A stretch of DNA of 64,000 nucleotides from JAWLCA01 sp041687395. Its GTDB lineage: Bacteria > Pseudomonadota > Alphaproteobacteria > Rhodobacterales > Rhodobacteraceae. Positions 26,717-35,722 of this stretch are shown here, one piece after another (position 1 is the first letter of the stretch; each line of letters begins with the position of its first letter). Under the pieces are notes generated by a model that was given only the letters and a program-made list of their open reading frames with translations, did not search any database and was not told the origin of the DNA. The stretch spans positions 186,001 through 250,000 of the forward strand of contig JAWLCA010000001.1 of NCBI GenBank assembly GCA_041687395.1, written 5' to 3'. The position numbers and the translations under genes were made by a program.

Positions 26717-27315
26717 TCGAGACGCCGCTGTGGCTGATCGGGGTTGTCGGTCTGCTCGCCTACGCCCTGGGTTCGGTGCCCTTCGGCATCGTCATGGCGC
26801 GGCTTTTCGGGCTGGGCGATCTGCGCGCCATCGGCTCGGGCAATATCGGGGCGACGAACGTGCTGCGCACGGGAAACAAGCTCGCGGCGCTGCTGACGCT
26901 GGTACTGGACGCGGCCAAGGGAGCGATTGCAGTTCTACTGGCGCGCTGGCTGGTGGGGCCCGACGCGGCGCAGGCCGCGGGGTTGGCTGCCTTTCTGGGG
27001 CACCTGTTTCCGGTGTTCATCGGGTTCAAGGGTGGCAAGGGGATGGCGACCTTCCTTGGCACGTTGCTGGCGCTGGCCTTTCCGGTCGGGCTGGCTGCCT
27101 GCGCAACCTGGGCCCTGGTTGCGGCGGTCACGCGCTATTCTTCCCTCTCGGCGCTTGTTGCGGCTGTCGCGGCGCCGGTCTGGGCGCTCGTGATGGGGCA
27201 GGAACAGGTTGTCGCCCTGTTCGTGCTGCTGGCAGTCCTGATCGTGGAACGCCACCGTGCCAACATCGCGCGGCTGCGCGCCGGGACCGAGCCGAAGATC
27301 GGCCGCAAGGCCTAG
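26701..27315 (+). CDS. plsY: Acyl-phosphate:glycerol-3-phosphate acyltransferase
   Basis: This inner-membrane enzyme transfers the acyl group from acyl phosphate to glycerol-3-phosphate, the first step of phospholipid synthesis in the PlsX/PlsY system. It has 204 residues and about five to seven helices. The three conserved cytoplasmic loops are visible: GSGNIGATNVLRTG, FKGGKGMATFLG and a VERHRANIARL tail. The ATG at 26701 overlaps pyrC' by 16 bases; an ATG six bases later is also possible. It ends the pyrB operon. plsX is not in the window. Confidence 0.96.
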   Translation: MPMPVIETPLWLIGVVGLLAYALGSVPFGIVMARLFGLGDLRAIGSGNIGATNVLRTGNKLAALLTLVLDAAKGAIAVLLARWLVGPDAAQAAGLAAFLGHLFPVFIGFKGGKGMATFLGTLLALAFPVGLAACATWALVAAVTRYSSLSALVAAVAAPVWALVMGQEQVVALFVLLAVLIVERHRANIARLRAGTEPKIGRKA

Positions 27316-27436
27316 CCCACCCTGCAGAAATGCACTGGGGCGCAACGGTGGCCCCCGCCGCGCCCCTTACGCATCCGCCAGAATCCGACGGCCACTCGTT
27401 ACGCGCCGGATGTCCGGCGCGATCACCATGCGCGGA

Positions 27437-28720
27437 TTATGCTGATACTTGGTTAAAGCGACCGCCGCTCGATGACGCGCCCTTGGCGTCGCCCTGGCGG
27501 TTGGGCCGGCGCGGACCACGCCCGCGCGGCTTGGCCTTGCCGGCTGCGGGCTTTGCACCGCGCGACGGGTTCGGGGCGGCAGCGGCCGCGCCCGACGGAA
27601 CTGTGCCGCCGATCACCGGGATCGGGGCGCGCATTGCCTTTTCGATCGCCCGCAGATCGGACAGTTCGGCCGGGGCGCAGAGGGCCACGGCGCGGCCCTC
27701 GCGGCCGGCGCGCGCGGTGCGGCCGATGCGGTGGACGTAGTTCTCCGGCACGTTCGGCAGGTCGTAGTTGTAGACATGCGCCACGCCGGGGATGTCCAGG
27801 CCGCGGGCGGCCACGTCGGTGGCGACCAGGACCTGAATCTCACCCGAGCGGAAGGATGCCAGCGTGCGTTCCCGCTGGCCCTGGCTCTTGTTGCCGTGGA
27901 TCGATCCGGCGGCGAAGCCCCAGCTGGCCAGCAGCTTCATCAGCTTTTCCGATCCGTGCTTGGTACGGCCGAAGACCAGCGCCATTTCGCCCGGGTGCTT
28001 CGACAGATACTCGCGTAGCAGCGTCGCCTTGTCGCCCTGGTTCACGAAGTGCACGCCCTGGGTGATCTTCTCGATCGGTTTGCCCGGGGGCGCCACCTGC
28101 ACGCGGATCGGGTCGTTCAGATAGGTCGCGGCCAGTTCCTCCATCTGCTTCGGCATGGTGGCCGAGAACAGCATGGTCTGCCGTTCGCGCGGCAGGGCCT
28201 TGGCGATGCGGCGGAGCGCGTGGATGAAGCCGAGGTCGAGCATCTGGTCGGCCTCGTCCAGCACCAAAAAGCCGGTGCTGGCGAAGTTGACCGCGCGGCG
28301 TTCCATCAGGTCGAGCAGGCGGCCGGGCGTCGCGACCAGCACGTCGACGCCGCGCGACAGCTTGTCGGACTGCACGTTGATCGAGGCGCCGCCGACGACG
28401 GTCAGCACGCGGACCGGGGTGCCTTCGGACAGGCCGCGCAGGGTGTCGGCGATCTGGGCGGCGAGTTCACGGGTGGGGGCCAGGATCAGGGCGCGGGCGG
28501 TTTTCGGCGCGGCCTTCCCGTGCATCGACAGCAGGCTGTTCAGCAGCGGCAGGCCAAAGGCCGCCGTCTTGCCGGTGCCGGTCTGGGCCAGGCCCATGAG
28601 GTCGCGCCCGGCGAGAACATGCGGGATCGCCTGCATCTGGATCGGGGTGGGGGTGGTCAGGTTGAGCCGCGCGAGGTTGCGCAGCAGGGCGGGCTTCAGG
28701 CCCAGGGTTTCGAACGTCAT
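27437..28720 (-). CDS. DEAD-box RNA helicase (RhlE-like)
   Basis: This ATP-dependent RNA helicase has 427 residues. All superfamily motifs are present: the Q motif TPIQMQAIP, AQTGTGKTAAF, LAPTRELAAQ, VLDEADQMLDLGF, the SAT motif (LFSATMPKQ), ATDVAARGLDIPG and HRIGRTARAGREG. The C-terminal 75 residues are basic, Gly/Pro/Arg-rich and low in complexity, which suits RNA binding. Roles in RNA decay and cold-shock ribosome assembly are known for RhlE-like proteins. The ATG at 28720 has a GGAAAGG site. The upstream 338 bases have no gene. Confidence 0.94.
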   Translation of the reverse strand: MTFETLGLKPALLRNLARLNLTTPTPIQMQAIPHVLAGRDLMGLAQTGTGKTAAFGLPLLNSLLSMHGKAAPKTARALILAPTRELAAQIADTLRGLSEGTPVRVLTVVGGASINVQSDKLSRGVDVLVATPGRLLDLMERRAVNFASTGFLVLDEADQMLDLGFIHALRRIAKALPRERQTMLFSATMPKQMEELAATYLNDPIRVQVAPPGKPIEKITQGVHFVNQGDKATLLREYLSKHPGEMALVFGRTKHGSEKLMKLLASWGFAAGSIHGNKSQGQRERTLASFRSGEIQVLVATDVAARGLDIPGVAHVYNYDLPNVPENYVHRIGRTARAGREGRAVALCAPAELSDLRAIEKAMRAPIPVIGGTVPSGAAAAAPNPSRGAKPAAGKAKPRGRGPRRPNRQGDAKGASSSGGRFNQVSA

Positions 28721-28990
28721 ATATGGTGCCTTTCCGGCAGGTGCGGCCGTCGGGCCACAGAATAATACGAGCCGCCCCGGACTGTCCCGGGTCGGCGGAT
28801 GGCATGGGTGCGCTGCCAGCGTGGCGGCGCGGGACCCCTGCGTGAATTGGGAACCAATCTTGGCCCGTTGGGGCCGATCCTGCGCCTTGGCCCCGGATGG
28901 GGCGGCTGCTCACGCGGCAGCGGGGCAGGGTTGACGGGGAGGTGGCGGTTCGGGGCGGATAAGTCAAGAGATTTCGGGTCAGGGTCGATC
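28721..28990. other. Long gene-free leader region upstream of the DEAD-box helicase
   Basis: The 338-base interval between the helicase start and the choV stop contains no supportable gene. The part up to 28990 shows a GC-rich imperfect inverted repeat close to the helicase start (around 28765-28800, CCGCC.CCGG / CCGGG..GGCGG) that could form a stem in the helicase 5' leader. The rest is featureless. The distal 72 bases are repeat copy 2. A long leader would suit the structured 5' UTRs often seen on DEAD-box genes, which is inference. Confidence 0.4.
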
Positions 28991-29062
28991 TGCTCACGCG
29001 TGAGCAGAATCGTAAGCCGTTGGAAACGCTTCAAATCGCGTTTTTTCTTTACCGAATTTTAA
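28991..29062. repeat. 72-bp dispersed palindrome/CtrA-like element, copy 2
   Basis: The copy starts with TGCTCACGCGTGAGCA (28991-29006), extended by C/G to an 18-bp palindrome. A 41-base spacer ends in six T and C. TTTA-N7-TTAA follows (29048-29062), the closest of the three copies to the CtrA consensus TTAA-N7-TTAA. Its last bases contain the TAA stop of choV on the minus strand. Confidence 0.82.
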
Positions 29063-30132
29063 CCGCTCTCACGGCTTTCGCCCTCCCCGCGCGGGTTCAG
29101 AAGGCGGGTCAGAACGCCCTCGCGCGTCAGGCGGCCGATGGGACGGCCGCCGTCTGTCACGGTCAATGCATCGTCGCCGCAGAGGGCGGCCATGGCATCG
29201 CGGATCGGGGTTTCGGCCTCGACCGCCGCGCCGTGCGCCGCGCCCGGTTCCATCGCGTCGCGGGCGGTCAGCACGCCCAGCGGGTTCATGTGGTTGACGA
29301 AATCGGCGACGTACTCCGACACCGGGTTCGAGAAGATGTCGCGCGCGGTGCCGCATTGCACGATCCGCCCGCCTTCCATCAGCGCGATGCGGTTGCCGAT
29401 CTTGAACGCCTCGTCAAGGTCATGGCTGACGAAGATGATGGTGCGCTGCAGGCTTTGCTGAAGCTCCAGCAATTCATCCTGCAACCGGCTGCGGATCAAC
29501 GGGTCGAGGGCCGAGAACGGCTCGTCCATCAGAAGGATCGGCGCCTCGGTCGCGAAGGCGCGGGCGAGGCCCACGCGCTGCTGCATGCCCCCCGACAGAT
29601 CGCCCACCTTTCGGTCGGCCCAGTCCGACAGGCCCACGAGGGCAAGCTGGGTTTCCACCCGGTCGTTGCGCTCGGCGTGGCCGACGCCGGCCAGTTCGAG
29701 GCCGAGGCCCACGTTTTCGCGTACCGTGCGCCAGGGTAGCAGGCCGAACTGCTGGAACACCATCGCGACGCGATGCGACCGGATACGGCGCAGGGTTGCG
29801 GGATCGGCGTGGGTCACGTCGACCAGCCGGTTTCCGTCGCAGACCCAGGCCGCGCCGCGCACCACCGGATTCAGCCCGTTCACGGCGCGCAGTAGCGTGG
29901 ACTTGCCCGACCCGGACAGGCCCATCAGCACGAGGATTTCGCCCTCGGCCACCTTCAGGCTGCAATCGTGGACGCCCAGCACCTGGCCGGTCGACTCTTG
30001 AATCTCGGCGCGGCTGAGGCCCTTGTCCATCAGCGGCAGCGCCCTTTCGGGCCGATCGCCAAAGACGATGGAGACCTTGTCGAATTCGACGGCGATGCCG
30101 GCGGTGTCGGTGGGATCGGTGCGCTCGGGCAT
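29059..30132 (-). CDS. choV: Choline ABC transporter ATP-binding protein
   Basis: This ATPase drives the ChoXWV choline importer. It has 357 residues. Walker A is GLSGSGKST (71-79), the signature is LSGGMQQRVGLARAF and Walker B is ILLMDEPFSALDP. As in ProV/OpuAA-type ATPases, an N-terminal extension of about 50 residues precedes the ATPase domain. A C-terminal CBS-like region of about 80 residues (TPIRDAMAALCGDD) could sense ionic strength. The ATG at 30132 sits within the choW stop (TGATG). A GTG one codon upstream is less likely. The stop codon lies inside repeat copy 2. Confidence 0.95.
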   Translation of the reverse strand: MPERTDPTDTAGIAVEFDKVSIVFGDRPERALPLMDKGLSRAEIQESTGQVLGVHDCSLKVAEGEILVLMGLSGSGKSTLLRAVNGLNPVVRGAAWVCDGNRLVDVTHADPATLRRIRSHRVAMVFQQFGLLPWRTVRENVGLGLELAGVGHAERNDRVETQLALVGLSDWADRKVGDLSGGMQQRVGLARAFATEAPILLMDEPFSALDPLIRSRLQDELLELQQSLQRTIIFVSHDLDEAFKIGNRIALMEGGRIVQCGTARDIFSNPVSEYVADFVNHMNPLGVLTARDAMEPGAAHGAAVEAETPIRDAMAALCGDDALTVTDGGRPIGRLTREGVLTRLLNPRGEGESRESG

Positions 30133-30965
30133 CACTTCCGCTCCAGCCGCAGCATGCGGTCCAGCATGATGGCCACGACGACGATGATGAAGCCCGATTC
30201 AAACCCCAGCGCGGTGTTGACCTGATTGAGCGCGCGCACCACCGGCACGCCAAGGCCGTTGGCACCGACCAGCGCGGCGATCACCACCATCGACAGCGAA
30301 AGCATGATGGTCTGGTTCAGCCCGGTCATGATCTGCGGCAGGGCATAGGGCAGTTCAACCTTCCACAGCCGCTGTCGGGGCGTGGCACCGAACGCTGTCG
30401 CGGCCTCCAGCAGCGCGGTGGGGGTGGAGGAGATGCCGAGGTGGGTCAGGCGAATGGGCGCGGGCAGCACGAAGATCACCGTGGCGATCAGGCCGGGCAC
30501 CATGCCGATGCCGAAGAAGACGATGGCCGGGATCAGGTAGACGAAGGTGGGGAGCGTCTGCATCAGGTCCAGCACCGGGCGCATCCAGGCGTAAAGCTTG
30601 GGCCGGTGGGCGGCCGCGATGCCGATGGGCACGCCGACCGCCATGCAGACGACGCAGGCCGACAGGACCAGCGTCAGGCTTTCCATTGTCGGCCGCCAGT
30701 AGCCCTGATTGAGGATGAAGAGGAACCCCAGAAGCACCAGAACGCAGGGCTGCCAGCGGCGCTGGATCGCCCAGGTCAGGGCCACGAAGAAGCCAACGAT
30801 CACCAGTTCCGGGGGCGTCAGCAGCAGCCACAGGATGGCGTCGATCAATGCTTCCATCGCGTCGGCCATGCCGTCGAAGAACCACGCGCCGTTGATCTGC
30901 AGCCAGGTGAAAACCTCGCGCGCGGTCTGGCCGACGGGGATCTTGTTCTGGGTCAGCCAGTCCAT
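30132..30965 (-). CDS. choW: Choline ABC transporter permease
   Basis: This inner-membrane permease of the ChoXWV importer has 277 residues and about six helices, in the ProW/OpuAB family. The EAA-loop contacting the ATPase is seen as TALLEAATAFGATPRQRLWKV, followed by ELPYALPQIMTGLNQ. The start has an AAGGGGG ribosome site. The gene lies between choX and choV on the same strand. A hairpin separates it from choX. A single permease species would form the transmembrane dimer. Confidence 0.95.
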   Translation of the reverse strand: MDWLTQNKIPVGQTAREVFTWLQINGAWFFDGMADAMEALIDAILWLLLTPPELVIVGFFVALTWAIQRRWQPCVLVLLGFLFILNQGYWRPTMESLTLVLSACVVCMAVGVPIGIAAAHRPKLYAWMRPVLDLMQTLPTFVYLIPAIVFFGIGMVPGLIATVIFVLPAPIRLTHLGISSTPTALLEAATAFGATPRQRLWKVELPYALPQIMTGLNQTIMLSLSMVVIAALVGANGLGVPVVRALNQVNTALGFESGFIIVVVAIMLDRMLRLERK

Positions 30966-30982
30966 GGCGCCCCCTTGCTAGG

Positions 30983-31004
30983 GCCCCGGCGCGGTCGCCG
31001 GGGC
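30983..31004 (-). promoter_or_regulatory. Stem-loop between choX and choW
   Basis: A perfect 9-bp inverted repeat, GCCCCGGCG / CGCCGGGGC, has a 4-base loop and lies between the choX stop and the choW start. No U tract follows. It probably tunes the level of binding protein relative to permease by protecting the upstream message. It resembles the hairpin placed in the TRAP operon at 1579-1601. Confidence 0.6.
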
Positions 31005-31021
31005 GGGCTGTCAGTGCCAGG

Positions 31022-31948
31022 TCAGTTCAGCGCCGTGGTCACGGCTTCCAGCGCGTCGCCGCCGTCGCGGGTGGTCACGCCCTCCAGCCAGGGGGCCAGC
31101 ACGTTGCTGTTCGCCGAAAGCCAGGCGCGGGCGGCATCCTCGGGCTCCATGAAGTCGTTCAGGATCGAGCCCATGATCTCGTTTTCCAGCTCAAGCGAGA
31201 ATTCGAGGTTCTGCAGGAACTGGCCGACGTTGGCGCATTCGGCGACATACCCCGCGCGGGTGTTGGTCACGACCTCTGCCCCGCCGAGGTCGGGGCCGAA
31301 CCAGTCGTCGCCCCCCGTGAGGTAGGTCATGTCGAAGTTCGCGTTCATCGGGTGCGGCTCCCACCCCAGGAAGACGATGGGCTCATTCCGGCGGCTGGTG
31401 CGATCCACCTGCGCCAGCATCCCTTGTTCGGAGCTTTCCACGATTTCGAAGGAGCCGAGGCCGAAGGCGTCGGCCTCGATCATGTCGAGGATCAGGCGGT
31501 TGCCGTCGTTGCCGGGTTCGATGCCGTAGATCTGGCTGCCGAGGGCGTCGGCGTTGGCGGCGATGGCGTCGAAGCTGGTGATGCCGAGCTCGGCGCCGGC
31601 GGCATTGGTGGCGAGCGTGTATTTCGCGCCCGTAAGGTTGACGCGGACGGAATCGACGGTGCCCGCCTCCCGATAGGGCGCGATGTCGGCCTCCATCGTG
31701 GGCATCCAGTTGCCCAGGAAGACGTCGATGTCGCCGGCAGCGAGCGACTGGTAGGTGACGGGGACCGAGAGGATCTTCACGTCGGTCTCATACCCCAACG
31801 CCTTCAGGATCGTGGTGGCGACGGCGGTGGTGGCGGTGATGTCGGTCCATCCGACGTCGGAAAAGGTCACCAGGTCGCAGTTGGCGTTGGCCGGCACGCT
31901 CAGCGCCAGTGTGGCGCCGGCGGCGAGGAGGGTGGTGCGAAGGGTCAT
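31022..31948 (-). CDS. choX: Choline ABC transporter substrate-binding protein
   Basis: This periplasmic choline-binding protein has 308 residues. The signal peptide is MTLRTTLLAAGATLALSVPA, cut before NANC. The start of the mature part (CDLVTFSDVGWTDITATTA) and IDVFLGNWMPTMEAD match the OpuAC/ChoX family. Aromatic residues at W(T)D, GNWMP and FLGWEPHPMN are candidates for the cation-binding cage. The ATG at 31948 has a GGGAG site. The gene is divergent from betI, and a BetI-type operator lies in the 91-base gap. Confidence 0.95.
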   Translation of the reverse strand: MTLRTTLLAAGATLALSVPANANCDLVTFSDVGWTDITATTAVATTILKALGYETDVKILSVPVTYQSLAAGDIDVFLGNWMPTMEADIAPYREAGTVDSVRVNLTGAKYTLATNAAGAELGITSFDAIAANADALGSQIYGIEPGNDGNRLILDMIEADAFGLGSFEIVESSEQGMLAQVDRTSRRNEPIVFLGWEPHPMNANFDMTYLTGGDDWFGPDLGGAEVVTNTRAGYVAECANVGQFLQNLEFSLELENEIMGSILNDFMEPEDAARAWLSANSNVLAPWLEGVTTRDGGDALEAVTTALN

Positions 31949-31974
31949 TGGTTGTACTCCCTGTCGTGTTTTTG

Positions 31975-31994
31975 TTGATTGACGAGTCAATCAA
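31975..31994. promoter_or_regulatory. Probable BetI operator between choX and betI
   Basis: A 20-base dyad with perfect 9-base arms, TTGATTGAC / GTCAATCAA, around a 2-base centre lies in the gap between the divergent choXWV and betI-C-B-A operons. It resembles known BetI sites, which contain TTGATTG...CAATCAA-like halves. BetI is a TetR-type repressor released by choline, so one site could control uptake and oxidation together. Assignment is by motif and context. Confidence 0.75.
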
Positions 31995-32039
31995 GGATCA
32001 GGTAGCCCCGGAATTCAAGCAGGAATCCGGGACGCGAAG

Positions 32040-32618
32040 ATGCCGAAGCTGGGGATGGAGCCTATCCGAAAGGCCGCGCTGGTCAACGCCACGATCGTGG
32101 AGATCGGGCGTGCGGGGTCACTGGACGTGACCGTGGGGCAGATCGCGCGGCGTGCGGGCATGTCCTCGGCGCTGGCGCATCACTACTACGGCAGCAAGGA
32201 GGCGCTGTTTCTGGCGGCGATGCGGCACGTGCTGGCGCTTTATGGCGCCGAAGTGCGGGGCGCGCTGGTGGCGGCGGGCGACGACCCCCGCGACCGGATC
32301 GAGGCGGTGCTGGCCGCGTCGTTCTCTCCCGCGAATTTCCGCGCCGACGTGGTGGGCGCCTGGCTCAGCTTCTGGGGCATGGCGCAAACCGTGCCGCAGG
32401 CGCGGCGGCTCTTGACGGTCTATCAGCGCAGGCTGCGGTCGAACCTGCTGCACGCGCTGCGCCCGCTGGTGGGCGAGGGGGCCGGGGCGCTGGCCGACCG
32501 GCTGGGGGCGATGATCGACGGGGTCTATCTGCGCGCGGCGCTGGTCGAGGGGCCGACGGATGGCGCGGGCGCGCTGGCGCTGCTGCGGCATTATGTGGCG
32601 CGGGAGTTGCGGGCATGA
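32040..32618 (+). CDS. betI: Transcriptional repressor BetI
   Basis: This TetR-family choline-responsive repressor has 192 residues. The N-terminal helix-turn-helix spans about residues 22-60, with VTVGQIARRAGMSSALAHHYYGSKEALF, and the long ligand-binding domain has SFWGMAQTVPQARRL. The start MPKLGMEPIRKAALV is typical of BetI. It is the first gene of betI-C-B-A; it overlaps betC by four bases (ATGA). The likely operator is the palindrome 45 bases upstream, implying autoregulation. Confidence 0.95.
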   Translation: MPKLGMEPIRKAALVNATIVEIGRAGSLDVTVGQIARRAGMSSALAHHYYGSKEALFLAAMRHVLALYGAEVRGALVAAGDDPRDRIEAVLAASFSPANFRADVVGAWLSFWGMAQTVPQARRLLTVYQRRLRSNLLHALRPLVGEGAGALADRLGAMIDGVYLRAALVEGPTDGAGALALLRHYVARELRA

Positions 32619-34126
32619 GCGGGGCACCGAACATCCTGATCCTGATGGTCGATCAGTTGAACGGCACGCTGTTCCCCGACGGCCCGGCCGACTGGCTGCA
32701 TGCCCCGAACCTGAAGCGGCTGGCCGACCGGTCGGTGCGGTTTGGCAACGCCTACACCGCCAGCCCGCTGTGCGCGCCGGGGCGGGCGAGCTTCATGGCG
32801 GGGCAGTTGCCCAGTCGCACCGGCGTCTACGACAACGCGGCAGAGTTCGCGTCAAGTATCCCCACCTATGCCCACCACCTGCGGCGTGCGGGCTACCAGA
32901 CCTGCCTGTCGGGCAAGATGCATTTCGTCGGCCCCGACCAGCTGCACGGGTTCGAGGAACGGTTGACCACCGACATCTACCCCGCCGATTTCGGCTGGAC
33001 GCCGGATTACCGCAAGCCGGGGCAGCGGATCGACTGGTGGTATCACAACATGGGCAGCGTCACCGGCGCGGGCGTGGCCGAGATCAGCAACCAGATGGAA
33101 TATGACGACGAGGTCGCCTATCACGCGGTGCGCAAGGTCTACGATCTGGCACGCGGCCACGATGACCGGCCGTGGTGCTTGACGGTCAGCTTCACCCATC
33201 CGCATGATCCCTATGTAGCGCGGCGGAAATACTGGGATCTGTACGAGGACTGCGCGCATCTGCAGCCCGAGGTCGGCGATCTGGGCTATGAGAACCAGGA
33301 TCCGCACGGCAAGCGCATTTTTGACGCCAACGACTGGCGCAGCTACACGATCACCGAAGATCACGTGTCCCGCGCCCGGCGGGGGTATTTCGCCAACATC
33401 AGCTACCTGGACGACAAGATCGGCGAGATCCTGGCGGCGCTGGAGGCCAGCCGGCAGGAGGCGGTGATCGTCTTCGTCTCCGATCACGGCGACATGCTGG
33501 GCGAACGCGGGTTGTGGTTCAAGATGAACTTCTACGAGGGCTCGGCCCGCGTGCCGCTGATGATCGCCGCGCCGGAACTGGCGCCCGGCCGGATCGAGGC
33601 GCCGGTGTCCACGATGGACGTGCTGCCGACGCTGGCCGACCTGGCGGGCGTGTCGATGGCCGAGGTGATGCCCTGGACCGATGGCGAGAGCCTCCTGCCG
33701 CTGGCGGGCGGCGCCACGCGAACCGCGCCGGTGGCGATGGAATACGCGGCAGAGGCGTCGGATGCGCCGCTGGTCTGCCTGCGCGAGGGGCGCTGGAAGT
33801 ACACCGCCTGTGCACTGGACCCTGAGCAACTGTTCGATCTGGAAATCGATCCACGGGAACTGACCAATCTGGCCGCATATCCCGCCCATGCCGAAACGCT
33901 GGACCGGTTCCGCGCCATGGCGCAGGCGCGGTGGGATCTTGCTGCGTTCGACGCCGCGGTGCGAGAAAGCCAGGCGCGACGCTGGGTGGTCTACGAGGCG
34001 CTGCGCAACGGGGCCTATTTCCCCTGGGATTTCCAGCCGCTGCAGAAGGCGAGCGAGCGCTACATGCGCAACCACATGGACCTGAACATTCTGGAAGAAA
34101 GCAATCGCTTTCCGAGGGGGGAATAG
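32615..34126 (+). CDS. betC: Choline sulfatase
   Basis: This type I sulfatase hydrolyses choline-O-sulfate to choline and sulfate. It has 503 residues. The formylglycine motif C-x-P-x-R is present as SPLCAPGRASFMAGQ, whose Cys is post-translationally oxidised. Metal-binding residues appear in ILMVDQLN and in VSDHGDMLGERG. The C-terminal region (ERYMRNHMDLNILEE) is the extended tail typical of choline sulfatases, which contributes to oligomerisation. It lies between betI and betB, allowing growth on choline sulfate, an abundant osmolyte of marine algae and fungi. Confidence 0.96.
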   Translation: MSGAPNILILMVDQLNGTLFPDGPADWLHAPNLKRLADRSVRFGNAYTASPLCAPGRASFMAGQLPSRTGVYDNAAEFASSIPTYAHHLRRAGYQTCLSGKMHFVGPDQLHGFEERLTTDIYPADFGWTPDYRKPGQRIDWWYHNMGSVTGAGVAEISNQMEYDDEVAYHAVRKVYDLARGHDDRPWCLTVSFTHPHDPYVARRKYWDLYEDCAHLQPEVGDLGYENQDPHGKRIFDANDWRSYTITEDHVSRARRGYFANISYLDDKIGEILAALEASRQEAVIVFVSDHGDMLGERGLWFKMNFYEGSARVPLMIAAPELAPGRIEAPVSTMDVLPTLADLAGVSMAEVMPWTDGESLLPLAGGATRTAPVAMEYAAEASDAPLVCLREGRWKYTACALDPEQLFDLEIDPRELTNLAAYPAHAETLDRFRAMAQARWDLAAFDAAVRESQARRWVVYEALRNGAYFPWDFQPLQKASERYMRNHMDLNILEESNRFPRGE

Positions 34127-35578
34127 ATGCGCGCACAACCAATGGCCAGCCATTTCGTCGATGGCCAGTATCTTGAGGATACGGCCGGTGATCCGATCGA
34201 CGTGGTCTATCCCGCGACCGGCGAGGTGATCGCGCGGGTGCATGAAGCGACGGAGGCGGTGATCGAGGCGGCGCTGGCCGCCGCGGCCCGCGCGCAGGCC
34301 GACTGGGCCGCGCGGCCCCCCGTTGAACGCGGCCGCATCCTGCGCCGGGCCGCCGACATCATCCGCGACCGGAACCGCGAATTGAGCGAGTTGGAGACGC
34401 TGGATACCGGCAAGCCGCTACAAGAGACGCTTGTGGCCGACGCGACCAGCGGGGCCGATGCGCTGGAATATTTCGGGGGGCTGGCCCCAACGGTGACCGG
34501 AGAGACGATCCCGCTGGGCCGCGATTTCGTCTACACGATCCGCGAGGCGCTGGGCGTCTGCGTCGGCATCGGGGCCTGGAACTACCCCACCCAGATCGCC
34601 TGCTGGAAGGGGGCGCCGGCGCTGGCCTTTGGCAACGCGATGATCTTCAAGCCGTCCGAGGTCACGCCGCTTTGCGCGCTGAAGATAGCGGAGATTCTGG
34701 TCGAGGCCGGGTTGCCCGCGGGGCTTTACAACGTGGTGCAGGGTCGTGGCACGGTAGGCGCAAAGCTGGTGACGGACCCGCGCGTGGCCAAAGTGTCGCT
34801 GACCGGATCGGTGCCCACGGGGCGCAAGGTCTATGCGGCGGCGGCCGAGGGCATCCGGCATGTGACGATGGAACTGGGCGGCAAGTCACCGCTGATCGTC
34901 TTTGATGACGCCGATGTCGAGGATGCCGTGGGCGGGGCGATGCTGGGGAACTTCTATTCCTCGGGCCAGGTCTGTTCCAATGGCACGCGGGTCTTTGTCC
35001 AGAAGGGGATGATGCAGCGGTTCCTGGGCCGGCTGAAAGAGCGGACCGAGGCGATTGCGCTGGGCGATCCGCTGGATGAGGCGACGCAATTGGGCCCGCT
35101 GGTGAGTGCCGAGCAGCTGGAGAAGGTGCTCGGCTATATCGAGGGCGCGCGGGCCGAGGGGGCGCGGCTGGTCACGGGCGGCGCGCGGTTGAACCGGCCG
35201 GGGTTCTACGTGCAGCCCACGGTCTTCGCCGATGTGACCGACGACATGACGCTGGCGCGCGAGGAGGTGTTCGGCCCGGTAATGGCTGTGCTGGGGTTCG
35301 AGACCGAGGAGGAGGTGATCGCGCGGGCGAACGCAACCGAGTTCGGACTGTCGGCGGGGGTGTTCACCCGCGACATGGCGTGCGCCCACCGGGTGATCGC
35401 GGGACTGCAGGCGGGCACATGCTGGATCAACGCCTACAACCTTTCGCCCGTCGAGGCGCCGTTCGGCGGTGTTAAGTTGTCGGGCGTGGGGCGCGAGAAT
35501 TCGAAAGCTGCAGTTGAGCACTATACGCAGGTCAAGAGCGTCTATGTCGGCATGGGGCCGGTTGACGCGCCTTACTGA
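34127..35578 (+). CDS. betB: Betaine aldehyde dehydrogenase
   Basis: This NAD(P)-dependent aldehyde dehydrogenase oxidises betaine aldehyde to glycine betaine. It has 483 residues. The key residues are in place: the nucleotide-binding GSVPTGRKVY segment, the general base in MELGGKSPLIVF, the nucleophile in SGQVCSNGTRVFV, and EVFGPVMAVLGF. It begins directly after the betC stop. The product protects against osmotic stress. Confidence 0.96.
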   Translation: MRAQPMASHFVDGQYLEDTAGDPIDVVYPATGEVIARVHEATEAVIEAALAAAARAQADWAARPPVERGRILRRAADIIRDRNRELSELETLDTGKPLQETLVADATSGADALEYFGGLAPTVTGETIPLGRDFVYTIREALGVCVGIGAWNYPTQIACWKGAPALAFGNAMIFKPSEVTPLCALKIAEILVEAGLPAGLYNVVQGRGTVGAKLVTDPRVAKVSLTGSVPTGRKVYAAAAEGIRHVTMELGGKSPLIVFDDADVEDAVGGAMLGNFYSSGQVCSNGTRVFVQKGMMQRFLGRLKERTEAIALGDPLDEATQLGPLVSAEQLEKVLGYIEGARAEGARLVTGGARLNRPGFYVQPTVFADVTDDMTLAREEVFGPVMAVLGFETEEEVIARANATEFGLSAGVFTRDMACAHRVIAGLQAGTCWINAYNLSPVEAPFGGVKLSGVGRENSKAAVEHYTQVKSVYVGMGPVDAPY

Positions 35579-35672
35579 CGGAGCGCTCCCGCCCGTCTTC
35601 GCCGCTGACGCGGCTCATCCAGCTGGGCCGGGCCGCGCTGCGCGCGGCGAGAACGAAATTGCTGGGGAAGCG

Positions 35673-35698
35673 GTTGACGGGCAGGGCTGCCCGTCAAC
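35673..35698. repeat. Perfect 12-bp inverted repeat in the betB-betA spacer
   Basis: GTTGACGGGCAG and CTGCCCGTCAAC flank a 2-base centre, giving a very stable hairpin or a long dyad in an otherwise gene-free spacer. It lies 94 bases after betB. No U tract follows. It may be a transcript-stability or attenuation element, or a protein-binding dyad. Confidence 0.65.
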
Positions 35699-35722
35699 GC
35701 GCCGACCTGATCGTGGTGTGGC

